Origin: Sipunculus nudus
Taxonomy: Eukaryota; Annelida; Sipuncula; Golfingiida; Sipunculidae
Direction of reading: 5' to 3'
Assembly (NCBI GenBank): GCA_026874595.1
Contig: CM049319.1
Location: 1,557,501-1,621,500 of the forward strand
Length of the DNA: 64,000 nt
Below the pieces are notes generated by a model. The model searched no databases, was not told the origin of the DNA, and was given only the letters and a program-made list of their open reading frames with translations. Every line of letters begins with the position of its first letter. The stretch's first letter is position 1. Made by a program: the position numbers and the translations under genes. Shown piece after piece: positions 13,946 to 24,021 of this stretch.

Positions 13946-15028
13946 ATGATGGAGCAAAAGTACCCAGACGGTCTTAAAGATAGTGCTCTCTGTAACATGA
14001 ATCGGAAATTCGTGTCCATTAAATTCATGTTGTTTGTGTCTGCTATTATGTTTGTGACTGGAGTTACTGTTGGAATGTGGGAGACAATTTTCAGTTACCA
14101 AAATGAATTCTCAAGTCTACCTGAGTCATATACAAATCAAGAAAACAACACCGACAAAATATGGGAGAACGTCCCCGCTTGCAAAAATGATTTGACAGCA
14201 AGACTGAAGAATGATTCTTTACAAGGAGAACAAGTAGAATACAAAATCCCGAACGTAGTGCATTATCAGTGGTATTCAGATAAACCCCAGGTGTTTCCAT
14301 TCACGGCCTACCTGAGTGTGATGAGCGTGTTCCGCTTTCAGAAGCCTTGTAGGATATACTTCCACACCAACATGGAGCCGTATGGGAAATACTGGAGCAT
14401 GACCAAATGCCTTCCATCTTTTGAAGTAGTCAAGACAGAACCACCTAAACAGTTGTTTGGGACAAAAATTGCAAATAGGTTTGACACATCTTATTCAAAT
14501 GTTGGTCGCTTGATGGTGCTTCACCGTAATGGTGGTATATATCTAGACACAGATGTACTTATTCTAAAATCTCTGGACACGTTACGTGAACATGAGTTTG
14601 TTATTGGCTATCAAGATGACCGTAAGACCGTTTGCAGCGCTGTTTTAATGTCAACGCCGTCCAATCCTTTGTTGAAATTATGGATGGAGCATTTTATATT
14701 TGACTACAAACCAACCATCTGGGCTTACAATATGCAGGCTGTACCTTCCTCAATTCTGAAGCGATATCCTGAACTGGCGTATATAGTAGAAAAAGAATTC
14801 CACCGGCCAAGTTATGTCGAATTGGATAATATATATAAGGAAGAGAATTATGACTGGAGTAATAATTATGCACTGCACTTATGGAGCAACATCATGAAAC
14901 AATATAGATTTAGATATGATTCCATCACTCAAGATAACATAAACAACATAAAAAGCACAGTGGGACAGATAGCCAGGTATATACTTTACCGTAATTCATC
15001 GCTTATGGATTTATTTTATGAGTGTTGA
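13946..15028 (+). CDS. Golgi type II glycosyltransferase, A4GALT/A4GNT-like (GT32 family)
   Basis: A 360-residue protein, close to the usual length of about 350 for lactosylceramide alpha-1,4-galactosyltransferase and alpha-1,4-GlcNAc transferase. Seen: a short cytoplasmic tail; one hydrophobic segment near residues 27-44 (type II anchor); a variable stem with NxT/S sites; the domain start IPNVVHYQW at 101-109; and the metal/nucleotide-sugar motif GGIYLDTDV with D201-T-D203. The C-terminal part contains YALHLWSN, resembling the conserved late His-Trp region. By family it would transfer a sugar from a UDP donor to a glycolipid or glycoprotein in the Golgi lumen; donor and acceptor cannot be read from sequence. 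All coding sequence is in one exon. The start is placed at the ATG after a splice acceptor; an in-frame ATG at 13895 would add 17 residues but is probably intronic. The 47-bp array ends 256 bp upstream. A damaged inverted copy lies at 21495-22528. Confidence 0.9.
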   Translation: MMEQKYPDGLKDSALCNMNRKFVSIKFMLFVSAIMFVTGVTVGMWETIFSYQNEFSSLPESYTNQENNTDKIWENVPACKNDLTARLKNDSLQGEQVEYKIPNVVHYQWYSDKPQVFPFTAYLSVMSVFRFQKPCRIYFHTNMEPYGKYWSMTKCLPSFEVVKTEPPKQLFGTKIANRFDTSYSNVGRLMVLHRNGGIYLDTDVLILKSLDTLREHEFVIGYQDDRKTVCSAVLMSTPSNPLLKLWMEHFIFDYKPTIWAYNMQAVPSSILKRYPELAYIVEKEFHRPSYVELDNIYKEENYDWSNNYALHLWSNIMKQYRFRYDSITQDNINNIKSTVGQIARYILYRNSSLMDLFYEC

Positions 15029-16548
15029 TTCCAGCAAACACCGGAGAATCTGTGAAAGAATGAGCACTGATCAGGACAACAATTGTTCTTACAATGGAAA
15101 TGTGACATTGAACAGGACTAGTGACTAACAAACCTATACAAACCACGTGAAGAGGGATGCATGTGACCAATTTATCTGGATTTCTTTATATGTGCTGGTC
15201 TACCTAATCAGTAAAAAAAGCTATTGACACTGGAATCTTGTAGCTCCAGTGATTTACACGTTCATACCGGAAGTTGACTGATTCTTTCACATCGGCTGTT
15301 CGTGAGCTTTCATGTCACAAACTAAGGTCATTATCTCGGCCTAGATTATTTTAAAGATATATATGTTTTTAACCTTAAAATTTATTTTAAAATTAAACCT
15401 TTAATTCATAGCCGATGCCAATAGCGTCTGGTAATCGAGAAGTATACCAGATGCTGCCTTTTATGCAAGTCACGTGTAACAGGACTAGTCACATTCGTGT
15501 TCTAACTCCTCCCACTAAACTGCTGCTTTCAATGGTACTATTACAGGTACAAGGCCAAAAATGTACTGATTATGTTTGAGTCATTTGATACTATGTAACT
15601 CAAAATGTGATAATATGAGCAATTACTACATACAGTTACATGTGGGTCACCAGTCTAGGTTTTTCCCTTAATTCTAACCTTCCACCTGATGATTCGATCA
15701 CAGGAATATATGAGTGCACACGATGTGATTTTGTTGATTAAGTTGTGATTATGGGATTATATCATAGTATGGGAAACTCCATTGCTGAAGAGAGATACAG
15801 GTACGCCATGCTCGTGGCCAACAACAATGTAAATATTTCCTGTGTCTGGAGTAGTCTAGAACTTCGTGTGACGTAATCTTATACTATAAATATTTAATAT
15901 ATTGGATGCTTCCCACAAATTAAGACTGGTGTATTGTTGTTTCGCCACACTTTTATTTATTTCGGCGTGACGTTCTCTTTAAGGATACATCACTTATGCG
16001 CACAACATCTCATAACACCTATGGTTTGTTGCACAGATTGTGAACCTATGTTTCTTCATAACATTTCTGTAACATTTTATTTCACATATTTTATAATTAA
16101 TTTTCTACAAAGTGATCAACATCTAGAGGCACCGATCAAATTTTAATGGATGGAACATAAATATATGTGTAGGTGTTTCATACAATTCTGCAATTTCTCA
16201 ATGTCATCCGCCATGGTACTATTTTTTAACATGTGACAATTCAGTGTGGCAACATTGTGTAAACGTGACAGAGCATCACTAACAAGACATACATTTGCTT
16301 TTAGAAAACATGTAGTTGACTTCAGTCATAGAGACTGGTTATGTTTCTCTTTGTAAGATTCATATCATCATTGTATCGGCTATGTGACGACAATGCCAAC
16401 GTACCACAAGAACAGGGGAGGAACCAATACAGCTCTAACCCATATAATTGACATTACAACAACTATATTATAATATATACACAAAATCGCAACTACACAT
16501 GATATGGTTATAGTTGGAATATGAAATGGAAGTTGCTAATAAAAGCCA
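15029..16548. other. 3' flank of glycosyltransferase, no gene seen
   Basis: AT-rich sequence with no convincing coding region. An ATTAAA at 15392-15397 could be a polyadenylation signal for the upstream gene, giving a 3'UTR of about 380 bases; no canonical AATAAA is closer. Small open frames such as 15934-16146 have no recognisable protein character. Confidence 0.5.
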
Positions 16549-16553
16549 TATAC

Positions 16554-16597
<44 letters not shown>
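16549..16597. repeat. TA dinucleotide microsatellite
   Basis: Alternating TA/CA passing into pure TA for about 45 bp, directly abutting the LTR-like block that begins at 16598. Other pure TA tracts of similar length lie at 27895, 41221, 49518 and 53041. Confidence 0.95.
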
Positions 16598-16601
<4 letters not shown>

Positions 16602-16875
16602 ACAGATGTCTCTTTTATTGTGTGCAGCAGTCATGCATGTGTCTTAGTAGCGCTAACATTGTCCGTTGCCATGGGAGACGCGCGAACTCGCCCGACCCAG
16701 GTGTGGGGACTGACATGAAGAAACACAGCGTTCATGCTAATCTGGAACTTTCTGGGCTGGTCGCGCTCTATGAGCGCGTGTCTTGTAATGTTCTTTGGGT
16801 GTGTGTATTATGTATTGTTGGGTTCTTAGGGAATGTTCGTGAAATGGAAGTTTCTATAATTTTCGGTTGAAAATT

Positions 16876-16883
16876 TATAAATA
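16876..16883 (+). promoter_or_regulatory. TATA box in LTR-like block
   Basis: TATAAATA followed by GGGGCTG, in a strong TATA-box context about 280 bases into the block. This is the best-looking core promoter motif in this part of the window. No host coding region lies downstream within 2 kb on this strand. Confidence 0.45.
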
Positions 16884-17214
16884 GGGGCTGTGTTTTAGAG
16901 CCAAGAGGAGGAGAGAGAAATACTCTAGCGGACACGGAAGAGTGTGAGTCAGTTTTGGGACCTATCCGATAATTGCAGTAGTTTTAGGGATTCTACGAAT
17001 TTTATGCAGATTTAGTGCGGCCTGTCTCCAGTTTGCTTTCGGGATTATTACCAGAATTTCACTTTTGGATTACAACAGAATGATTTTGTGATTGAATTGG
17101 ACTATTTTTCTCTGAGAAGATTTATGTGAACTGTTCATCTGGATAATATTCTTTAAGGGACTTGTTGTTGCTGTGACAGTGGTGGTATCCAGGTACTGTA
17201 CACTTTATTTATTA

Positions 17215-17278
17215 TACTGTGTAATTGTATTGATTTGCTGTTGTACTGTTGTTATACTGTGTAATTGTATTGATTTAG
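17215..17278 (+). repeat. short tandem duplication within LTR-like block
   Basis: ATACTGTGTAATTGTATTGA occurs twice, about 40 bases apart, separated by GTTGTACTGTT-type sequence. It is a local duplication just before the polyadenylation signal of the LTR-like block. Confidence 0.7.
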
Positions 17279-17599
17279 TGTATTGAAAAGTTAGGGTTGT
17301 TTTAAGAATAAATTATAATTATTTGTTAACAAAAAAACACTGACTTCTTTATTCATTCCCCTAGACATTTCACTCTGCCTAGTGTTACAGAATCTATTTT
17401 TTTTTTTATCTCCAAAACAAAATTTATGCTCGTCACGAATACGTGATCTGTTGATATTAGGTTCCGTAACAATATATATATCAATATATGGCCATTCTCG
17501 GACGTAAGTAAATGCTTCAGTGCTTGAATCTGCTTTTCCCTAAGCACCAAAAGGCTTTCATACGTCTTCGTGACTTCTAATATTTTTGCCACAGCCATG

Positions 17600-18130
17600 C
17601 GGGCCATGTTGCCAACATGTGAGCGAAGAGTGACCGGGGGTCATGACCAGGTGAAAAGTCCGTAGTCCGTATATAGCCTTTAACAGAGGTGAAATTAGCG
17701 TAGCGGTGGTGACCTCTAGTGTAGATTGAGTGGGCGTAACCTCAGTGACACCGGGATCACGCCGCATATAGGTGGAATTATATATTAAGGGTCCCGCTTG
17801 AATAAGCGAATGCCCTGTAGTAATCACACTGTCCGTCTGTCCCTCTGACCGTCCATAAAAATTTGTTTCCGGATGATAGCTACAATTTGGTTGACATATG
17901 GATTTCACACTTTACTTATATATGGCCAACCATGCACTTAAGCAAGAACCCTATTGATTTAGGGGTCATGAAGTCAAACGTCAAGGTCACATGACCTACA
18001 TCTTTGAAAATGTTGAGGTTGTATTTTAAGTCAAACTTTTCATCCCTGACCCTTTCATCTCGCACATATAGCTCACCTGCCAAAAGAGAAAAAATCCTGT
18101 CAATTGGGGTCAAAGGTCAAGGTCACAGGA
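17600..18130. repeat. degenerate dispersed repeat of molluscan type
   Basis: The block contains GTCCGTCTGTCCCTCTGACC (near 17829), a GTCAAGGTCACATGACC-like stretch and GGTCAAAGGTCAAGGTCAC near 18108-18126. These phrases resemble high-copy dispersed repeats common in mollusc genomes, and the CCGTC style also appears at 57900 and 59100 here. No ends, target-site duplications or coding capacity can be set, so this is a family-style call only. Confidence 0.35.
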
Positions 18131-18159
18131 GTCAACAGTCAACAAATTCAATTCCGAAT

Positions 18160-18456
18160 TATATTTCCAGTATATATATATTTACGTATTATACCTTACA
18201 CGTACACATCTTATATATACGTATTATACCTTCTACGTAAACACCTTATATAAACGTATTATCTCTCACACGTAGACACCGTAAAATTACGTATTATACC
18301 GTATACGTACACACCTTATATAAACGTATTATACCTTATACATTCACACCTTATATTTATACATATTATACCTTAAACGTAAACACCTTAAATATACGTC
18401 ATATAACTGATACGTACACATCCTATATATACGTATTATACCTTATACGTACACAC
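18160..18456. repeat. degenerate AT-rich minisatellite
   Basis: Imperfect units of about 30-36 bp built from TACGTATTATACC, TTATACGTACACACC and TTATATA. It grades directly into the exact 50-bp array that follows, which looks like an amplified variant of it. Confidence 0.85.
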
Positions 18457-18720
18457 CGTATATACATATATATAATATATGCGTGTTATAGCTTATACGT
18501 ACACACCGTATATACATATATATAATATATGCGTGTTATAGCTTATACGTACACACCGTATATACATATATATAATATATGCGTGTTATAGCTTATACGT
18601 ACACACCGTATATACATATATATAATATATGCGTGTTATAGCTTATACGTACACACCGTATATACATATATATAATATATGCGTGTTATAGCTTATACGT
18701 ACACACCGTATATATACATA
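18457..18720. repeat. five exact 50-bp tandem copies
   Basis: Units start at 18457, 18507, 18557, 18607 and 18657 with a partial sixth at 18707. Each begins CGTATATACATATATATAAT and ends CTTATACGTACACAC. The copies appear identical, in contrast to the degenerate units on both sides, which points to very recent amplification or an assembly-sensitive repeat. Confidence 0.95.
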
Positions 18721-18779
18721 TTATACCATTATACTTTCACACCTTATATATATATACGCGTTATACCTTATACGTACAA

Positions 18780-21290
18780 TATACTTACCCCGATTGAGCA
18801 CAGTTGACTTTAAAAGAATATAATGAGGATACAATTGTAGAAAGGAAAGAAGAAATACTCTGATCGTATGGACATTCTTTGATCATATATTGGAAACCGT
18901 ATTGATTTTACGCGACTTAACATGCGAATTTTGATACATGTAATGTTATTAGAAGTTACTGAAGGTTCAGCACCTTTGGTAAGGAACCTGTGGCCCTGGG
19001 TCAGGATACATCAAGAGGCTTAAATTTATTGACACTTGATGATGAAACAGAACCTCGTTTCTAGTACTCAGACAGCGCCCTCTTTGCCCTCGAGGTCCCT
19101 CAGATGGCCACAGGGCTCGCTGTAAATTGATATCTGCATTTTTTATATTACTTAGTAACCGGATCTTAATTGTTAGCATGAACGAGGAAGGCATTCCAAT
19201 CAAAGTGTTACTAGATTCTGGAATTTGGCTTAAATTTTTGTTACCCTGTTTATGATTGTTAGAAATAAGTAAGTTAAGTAAAAGTGCCCCGGTTAACCCA
19301 TAAATTTTGTCATATCGGCGTGATGGCTAGAGTTCGAACTAATGGACAACTAGATATGACAATAAACTGCACGAGTTAATCTTATACATATGACAAACAT
19401 CTGTTAAAATATGCCATGCACATTCTGCTAAAACTCCGTATCTAATATAAGATAATATTTTCTCCGAGACAATATTCTTCCTTGGTCATAATTATATTAC
19501 AGAAACTTAATATTTAGTACTAAGTCATATTTATAACCATGTGTAAAATTTAATTATGAATTTGCACATCTTTGGTACATTGATCGGCGTCACTAAAGTG
19601 AATGCCAACTCACAGCCTGCCTAAAATCACACTCTGCCAGAGTGAACGATCGAATAAACTCATGTGTACAACGTGTTCTAATATTATACTTATTGCATAC
19701 GTATATATGAAAAGCCACTTTTCCTAGTTAAAACAATAATCATTGACAGGACACGCTACACTCGCCTTAATATAAATAAGAGGCTAGACTTCTTATATAT
19801 TATAAGAAGTAACATAAACTTTTAATTGTTCTCAAATACAGCGGCCAATATAGCTATTAAAAGTTGGGGAACTCTTTCCTGAAATAATATGGAATTGGGT
19901 CAATAAAACTTATTCTGTCTTCCCGAGTTGGTCCAGTGTGTATACAGCTTGGTGTAAGATATGTGTGAAGCGTCCTCATTAACCTGTGTGTCTGGACAGA
20001 GGTATAACATGGATAAGAAACGCGAATAGCGTGGACCGATATTTTTATAAGGTTCAGAGCACTTATAACAAATTTGAATTTAAATGTCTTCCGTGTCAAG
20101 TTTGAAACTAAAGAATCACATGACCCCACTGAATAAAGTTTGTATGAGCATTAAAAATAAGAACGCCACCGAGAATAATATCAACTGACATATTTAGGGA
20201 CCTTTTAAACACAGAAAGCTATAGGTATACGTATGCATGCGTGCATGTTCAAAGTTTAACGAGTAGAAAGAATTGAAAAAAGAAAAGAACAATAAATCCT
20301 TAGTGGATTTTGTGGAGGAAAGCAGCTTTCCCACTGTTCTGAAATTTGAGGAAGAATGTGAAAGCGTGATAATTTAGTTTTTTTTTTCTCTCTACGAATG
20401 TTCACTGGACTAAACTGCTATTGCACGGGTGAAAGTATACCTCCGAAAAGAGGGTCATGTTAAACTGGTGTCGTGGACGGCTTGAGTTCAAACATTAACG
20501 TTTAATCGGCGAGACGAGACTGGAAGACAGGAATTCAATGTCAATAGCCATTTTTATTACTTTGGTAGACAAACCGACGCTATTTAACTCCAGCAATGAT
20601 GATATATGCAAAACTGAATAATTAGCACATGTTTGTTCGACACTTTTGCGTTCAGCACCCTTTACGAATTAACATAACAAAATTTGTCACATTTTAATTG
20701 TTTTAACAATTTTTCCCCTGAGGATTTAATGTAGAGTTCATTGCATTTTGTTAAAGGGGCCCAATCACCCATAACGCATGTTGAATTAACATGAAAAATA
20801 GCTTCTTTCCTTTCAAATAAATCTGTACATGCCAAAATATTGCCTTGAAACCGTTTGCTTACTCATGTAAACGAGTGTTAAAACAGTGGACCGGGCACGA
20901 TCACAGGTGTAAACATAAACACAGCGCGTTGGGCCGTGTGCATTTCGGAGAAACAATACGTGTCAATCAGGAGAAGACTTACTGACTTGGTCCAAAAATG
21001 TAATACATGTTCCCGATGAGTAAAACGAAGTGTGTTGCGGCTCACAATCGGACCTCCGGTCACGCGGTCATGGTATGGTGAACAGACACACCTGAACTGT
21101 GTTTACCAACGCGCAGAACCTTACAAGGTGTTAAACAGCCGCCGTATGGGAGGCACTGAGACTGTGCAGAGATGGTTTTGCTGGGAAACTTTTGTATAAA
21201 GGAAAACTGAACTGATAGTGGGAAAGAACAGGTGTGATATTGCTCCTGATTATGTCCCTTTAAAATTAACAAGAATAAAATAAATCCATA
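18780..21290. other. no gene seen; one perfect hairpin
   Basis: Intergenic sequence with only short unconvincing open frames. The one structure noted is a perfect inverted repeat at 19788-19810 (ACTTCTTATA, three-base spacer, TATAAGAAGT). A poly-T run lies near 20378. Confidence 0.5.
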
Positions 21291-21312
21291 TCCGATGAAT
21301 GTCTATGTAGAA

Positions 21313-21545
21313 TGTGTCTGGCAATTTGGCCGATCGTGCTGCTCTGGGTTTTATGTAGGATGTGTCTGGCAATTTGGCCGATCGTGCTGCTCTGGGTTTT
21401 ATGTAGGATGTGTCTGGCAATTTGGCCGATCGTGCTGCTCTGGGTTTTATGTAGGATGTGTCTGGCAATTTGGCCGATCGCCCTGCTCTGGGTTTTATGT
21501 AGGATGTGTCTGGCAATTTGGCCGATCGTGCTGCTCTGGGTTTTT
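21313..21545. repeat. 48-bp tandem repeat at pseudogene 3' end
   Basis: Five copies of a 48-bp unit start at 21313, 21361, 21409, 21457 and 21505; the + strand unit begins TGTGTCTGGCAATTTGGCCG. They are nearly identical; one carries GCCCTG in place of GTGCTG. Read on the minus strand, the unit overlaps the 3' end of the glycosyltransferase pseudogene and resembles the part of the intact gene encoding VGQIARYIL, so the array appears to have grown from the gene's own 3' coding region. Being a multiple of three, it keeps frames open on both strands. Confidence 0.93.
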
Positions 21546-22528
21546 TATGCTCTCACGGGAAAGCGAGTTATACTTGTCTTCCTTATTTCTGAAGGCGTTG
21601 TTCCAAAGGTGCAGCGCATAATTGTGACTCCAATCTAAACTGTGTTTCTTGTATATATCATCCAATTCATGGAAACTTGGACGGTGAACTTCTTGTTCTA
21701 CTATATACGCTAGTTCAGGATATCGCTTCAGAATTGCAGATGGTACAGCCAGCATATTATAACCCCAGCGGGTTGATTTATAATCAAATATGAAATGTTC
21801 CAACCATAATTTCAGGAAAGCGTTTTCAGGCGTTGACATTAAAAACGCACTGCAAACGGTCTTACGGTCATCTTGATAGCCTATAACAAACTCATGTTCA
21901 CGTAACGTGTCCAAGGATTTCAGAAGAAGTACATCTGTGTCTGAATATATACCACCATTACGGTGAAGCACCAACAAGCGACTAACTTTTGAATAGGATG
22001 TACGAAAAATATTTACAATTCTTCTCCCAAACAACTGTTTAGGTGGTTCTGTCTTGACTACTTCAAAAGATGGAAGGCATTTGGTCATGCCCAGTATTTT
22101 CCATGAGGCTCCAGGTTGGTGTGGAAGTATATCCTACAAGGCTTCTGAAAGCGGAACACGCTCATCACACTCAGGTAGGCCGTGAATGGAAACTCCTTGG
22201 GTTTATCTGAATACCACTGATAATGCACTACGTTCGGGATTCTGTACATTTTATTGTTGGTGTTGTTGTTTGACTTATTTGCTGTTTTATTTTTGCAAAC
22301 GAATATTCTGCCAGATTCTACCGATATTAATTTGTAGATATTTTGACGACTCGGTCAGACTTATTTATGGTTCAGATTGCAATCTAGAAATGTTGTCCAT
22401 ATTTCAAACATAACTCCGGACACAAACACAACACTGCACACAACCAGCAGGAATTTCAATGAAACTCTTTTCCGGTTTTTGTTAATGGCTAAACCAGCTG
22501 TAATTCCGATTGGGTACGTTTGGTCCAT
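21495..22528 (-). pseudogene. broken inverted copy of the A4GALT/GT32-like glycosyltransferase
   Basis: Homologous over its length to the intact gene at 13946-15028. The start ATG at 22528 follows a splice acceptor (CAG at 22534-22532), as in the intact gene, and the membrane anchor is recognisable. Lesions seen: an in-frame TAA at 22363-22361 in the stem region and a TGA two codons on; a one-base deletion near 22090, just after the GKYW-equivalent codons, shifting frame; and loss of the last 20 or so codons where the 48-bp array begins. After the frameshift an open stretch retains the D-T-D motif (GGIYSDTDV, with Ser for the Leu of the intact copy) and most of the catalytic domain. The stem cannot be aligned with the intact gene, while the segment around the IPNVVHYQW codons is nearly identical. 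No full-length product is possible from this copy. Confidence 0.92.
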
Positions 22529-22569
22529 GATCTGAAGAAAAAACGATAAGAGCAATGCCGCATACATTG

Positions 22570-23868
22570 TAGATATACACTACTGTTATTATTTTGGAAA
22601 TAAACCCCCGTCACAAAATCGGGGACGTGCAAGCGCTCATGAATAAAAATGGCGTGTTTACCTACCGTGATTGCTTGGTCGATGCTTAGTATTTTCTGTT
22701 AGAAATGGAGTGTTACTGTTTTAGCCTTAAACCGTTGAGCATGGCCTTGTCAACCACACACTGGGTTTTCCTTGGACTTGCCTGTACTGAGCACAGAAAG
22801 GATATCGTGTCTGTGGCCGTAAAACAGGATACGAAATCTGAAAAAACGCGGTTCAACGCATGATGAGGAAAATATCGACACTGTATGAATACTGTTTCAC
22901 TGACCACATTATCAACGAACTGCACCGTATAACGTTTTCACAATCAGGCGTAAAACTAAAGAGTGATTCAGGTGAAAAACAAACTCAATTTATTCATGTG
23001 AAAATCAAACCCTTTCAAAGTTCAGTTCACACATTGTTTACGAACGCGTGAATGTGTTTCTATGAGTGTACCATTATGTTTACTCTTGAGGATTTTTGGA
23101 GGACAAAGATTCCAAAACTCCCGCTTATGAAAAAAAATGAAAGAACCTGTGTGCACGAAAGTCATGTCAGTAGAGCTGTGTTTGGGTACAGCGAAAGTAC
23201 TCGAGTATGAGTTCGGGGTGTACATTAAAAGATACTCAAGTACTTGAACTTTATAGTCCTTTTTAAAACGGCACACTACTCGGTGTCCGTGTACTAAAAA
23301 CATTTACTCGTGGGCAACATAATTAGTACGTTTAGCTGTTTAACCAATTTCGTGAAATGAAGTTTTTCATAAAACTATAAATGCCATCACCTTTGAGACA
23401 CTGCTTTCTTTCGTTTAGGAAATATATGACTAAGGAAATATTGTAGCATTTTGCATGTTACAACAATTAAGGAATGCAATCAGCTGCCTTATTGGGTGTA
23501 AAATGTAAATTATTGCGTTAAACGTAAAAAGCTATGTAAAAATATTCTTTTGGTTTGTTGCATTTTTATATTTTAATAATAACATTGAGCATATATTTTA
23601 TTTTAACGCCTCTCACTTTACGCAGATGAATTTACATTCAAGTTGTTAGGCGTACTTGAAAATCCAGAATTGTTACACCAATTTCCGAAGTGGTGATTCT
23701 TCCTCCATATTTAAGTATACGCACGTCAACGATTGTTATATTTCCTCCTTGCTGGGCTACGTTGTGTTTTAGTATAAATTGAATCGTTCTTTGGTATTTG
23801 CCCTTAAATTTGCGGCCATTGTAGTAGACTTTAATTTGGGATCCAGATTTCGCATATAGACCCAGAAG
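22570..23868. other. no gene seen
   Basis: AT-rich intergenic DNA with only short open frames. Near 23180-23290 there is a patch of AAGTACTCGAGTA / ACTCAAGTACTTG phrases that could be the remains of a short palindromic transposon, but no ends can be set. Confidence 0.4.
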
Positions 23869-24021
23869 CGGATCCAGGGGGAGGGTCCAGGGGGTCCGGA
23901 CCCCCCTCCCCCTTTTCATCCGAAGCAACCTTTTTTAGAGCTTATATTGGTGCTCCTGCGTTGGACACCACCCCCCCGCCCCCCCCCCCCCCCCCGACAT
24001 AAATCCTGGATCCGCCCCTGA
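23869..24021. repeat. GC-rich dispersed repeat with long poly-C
   Basis: GCGGATCCAGGGGGAGGGTC at the left and TGGATCCGCCCCTGAG at the right form imperfect inverted ends. Between them lie a GGTCCGGACCCCCC palindromic stretch and a C run of more than 20 interrupted by one G. Similar GGATCCGCCCC or GGACCCC phrases occur near 51150, 51690 and 56400. It is probably a short non-autonomous element; no TSD was identified. Confidence 0.5.

Larger units (their letters stand above)
16598..17389 (+). mobile_element. solo-LTR-like block
   Basis: A 792-bp block beginning TGTTACAG and ending GTGTTACA, so it has the TG...CA ends of an LTR. It holds a good TATA box (TATAAATA at 16876-16883) and, about 430 bp later, AATAAA at 17307-17312 followed by a GT/T-rich stretch, the expected U3-R-U5 order. 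No second copy, PBS or gag/pol is present, so a solo LTR is the simplest reading. No clear target-site duplication: the left flank is a TA tract that may have expanded later. Alternatively it is a Pol II promoter with a short non-coding transcript. Confidence 0.45.

Noticed and set aside
16514-16870. Frame starting in the TA microsatellite and running into the LTR-like block
   Set aside because: Its N-terminus is encoded by the TA repeat and the rest by U3-like sequence. It is not a gene.
21250-21638. Several repetitive frames on both strands over the 48-bp array
   Set aside because: All are produced by the tandem repeat. Only the short minus-strand continuation of the pseudogene has gene ancestry.
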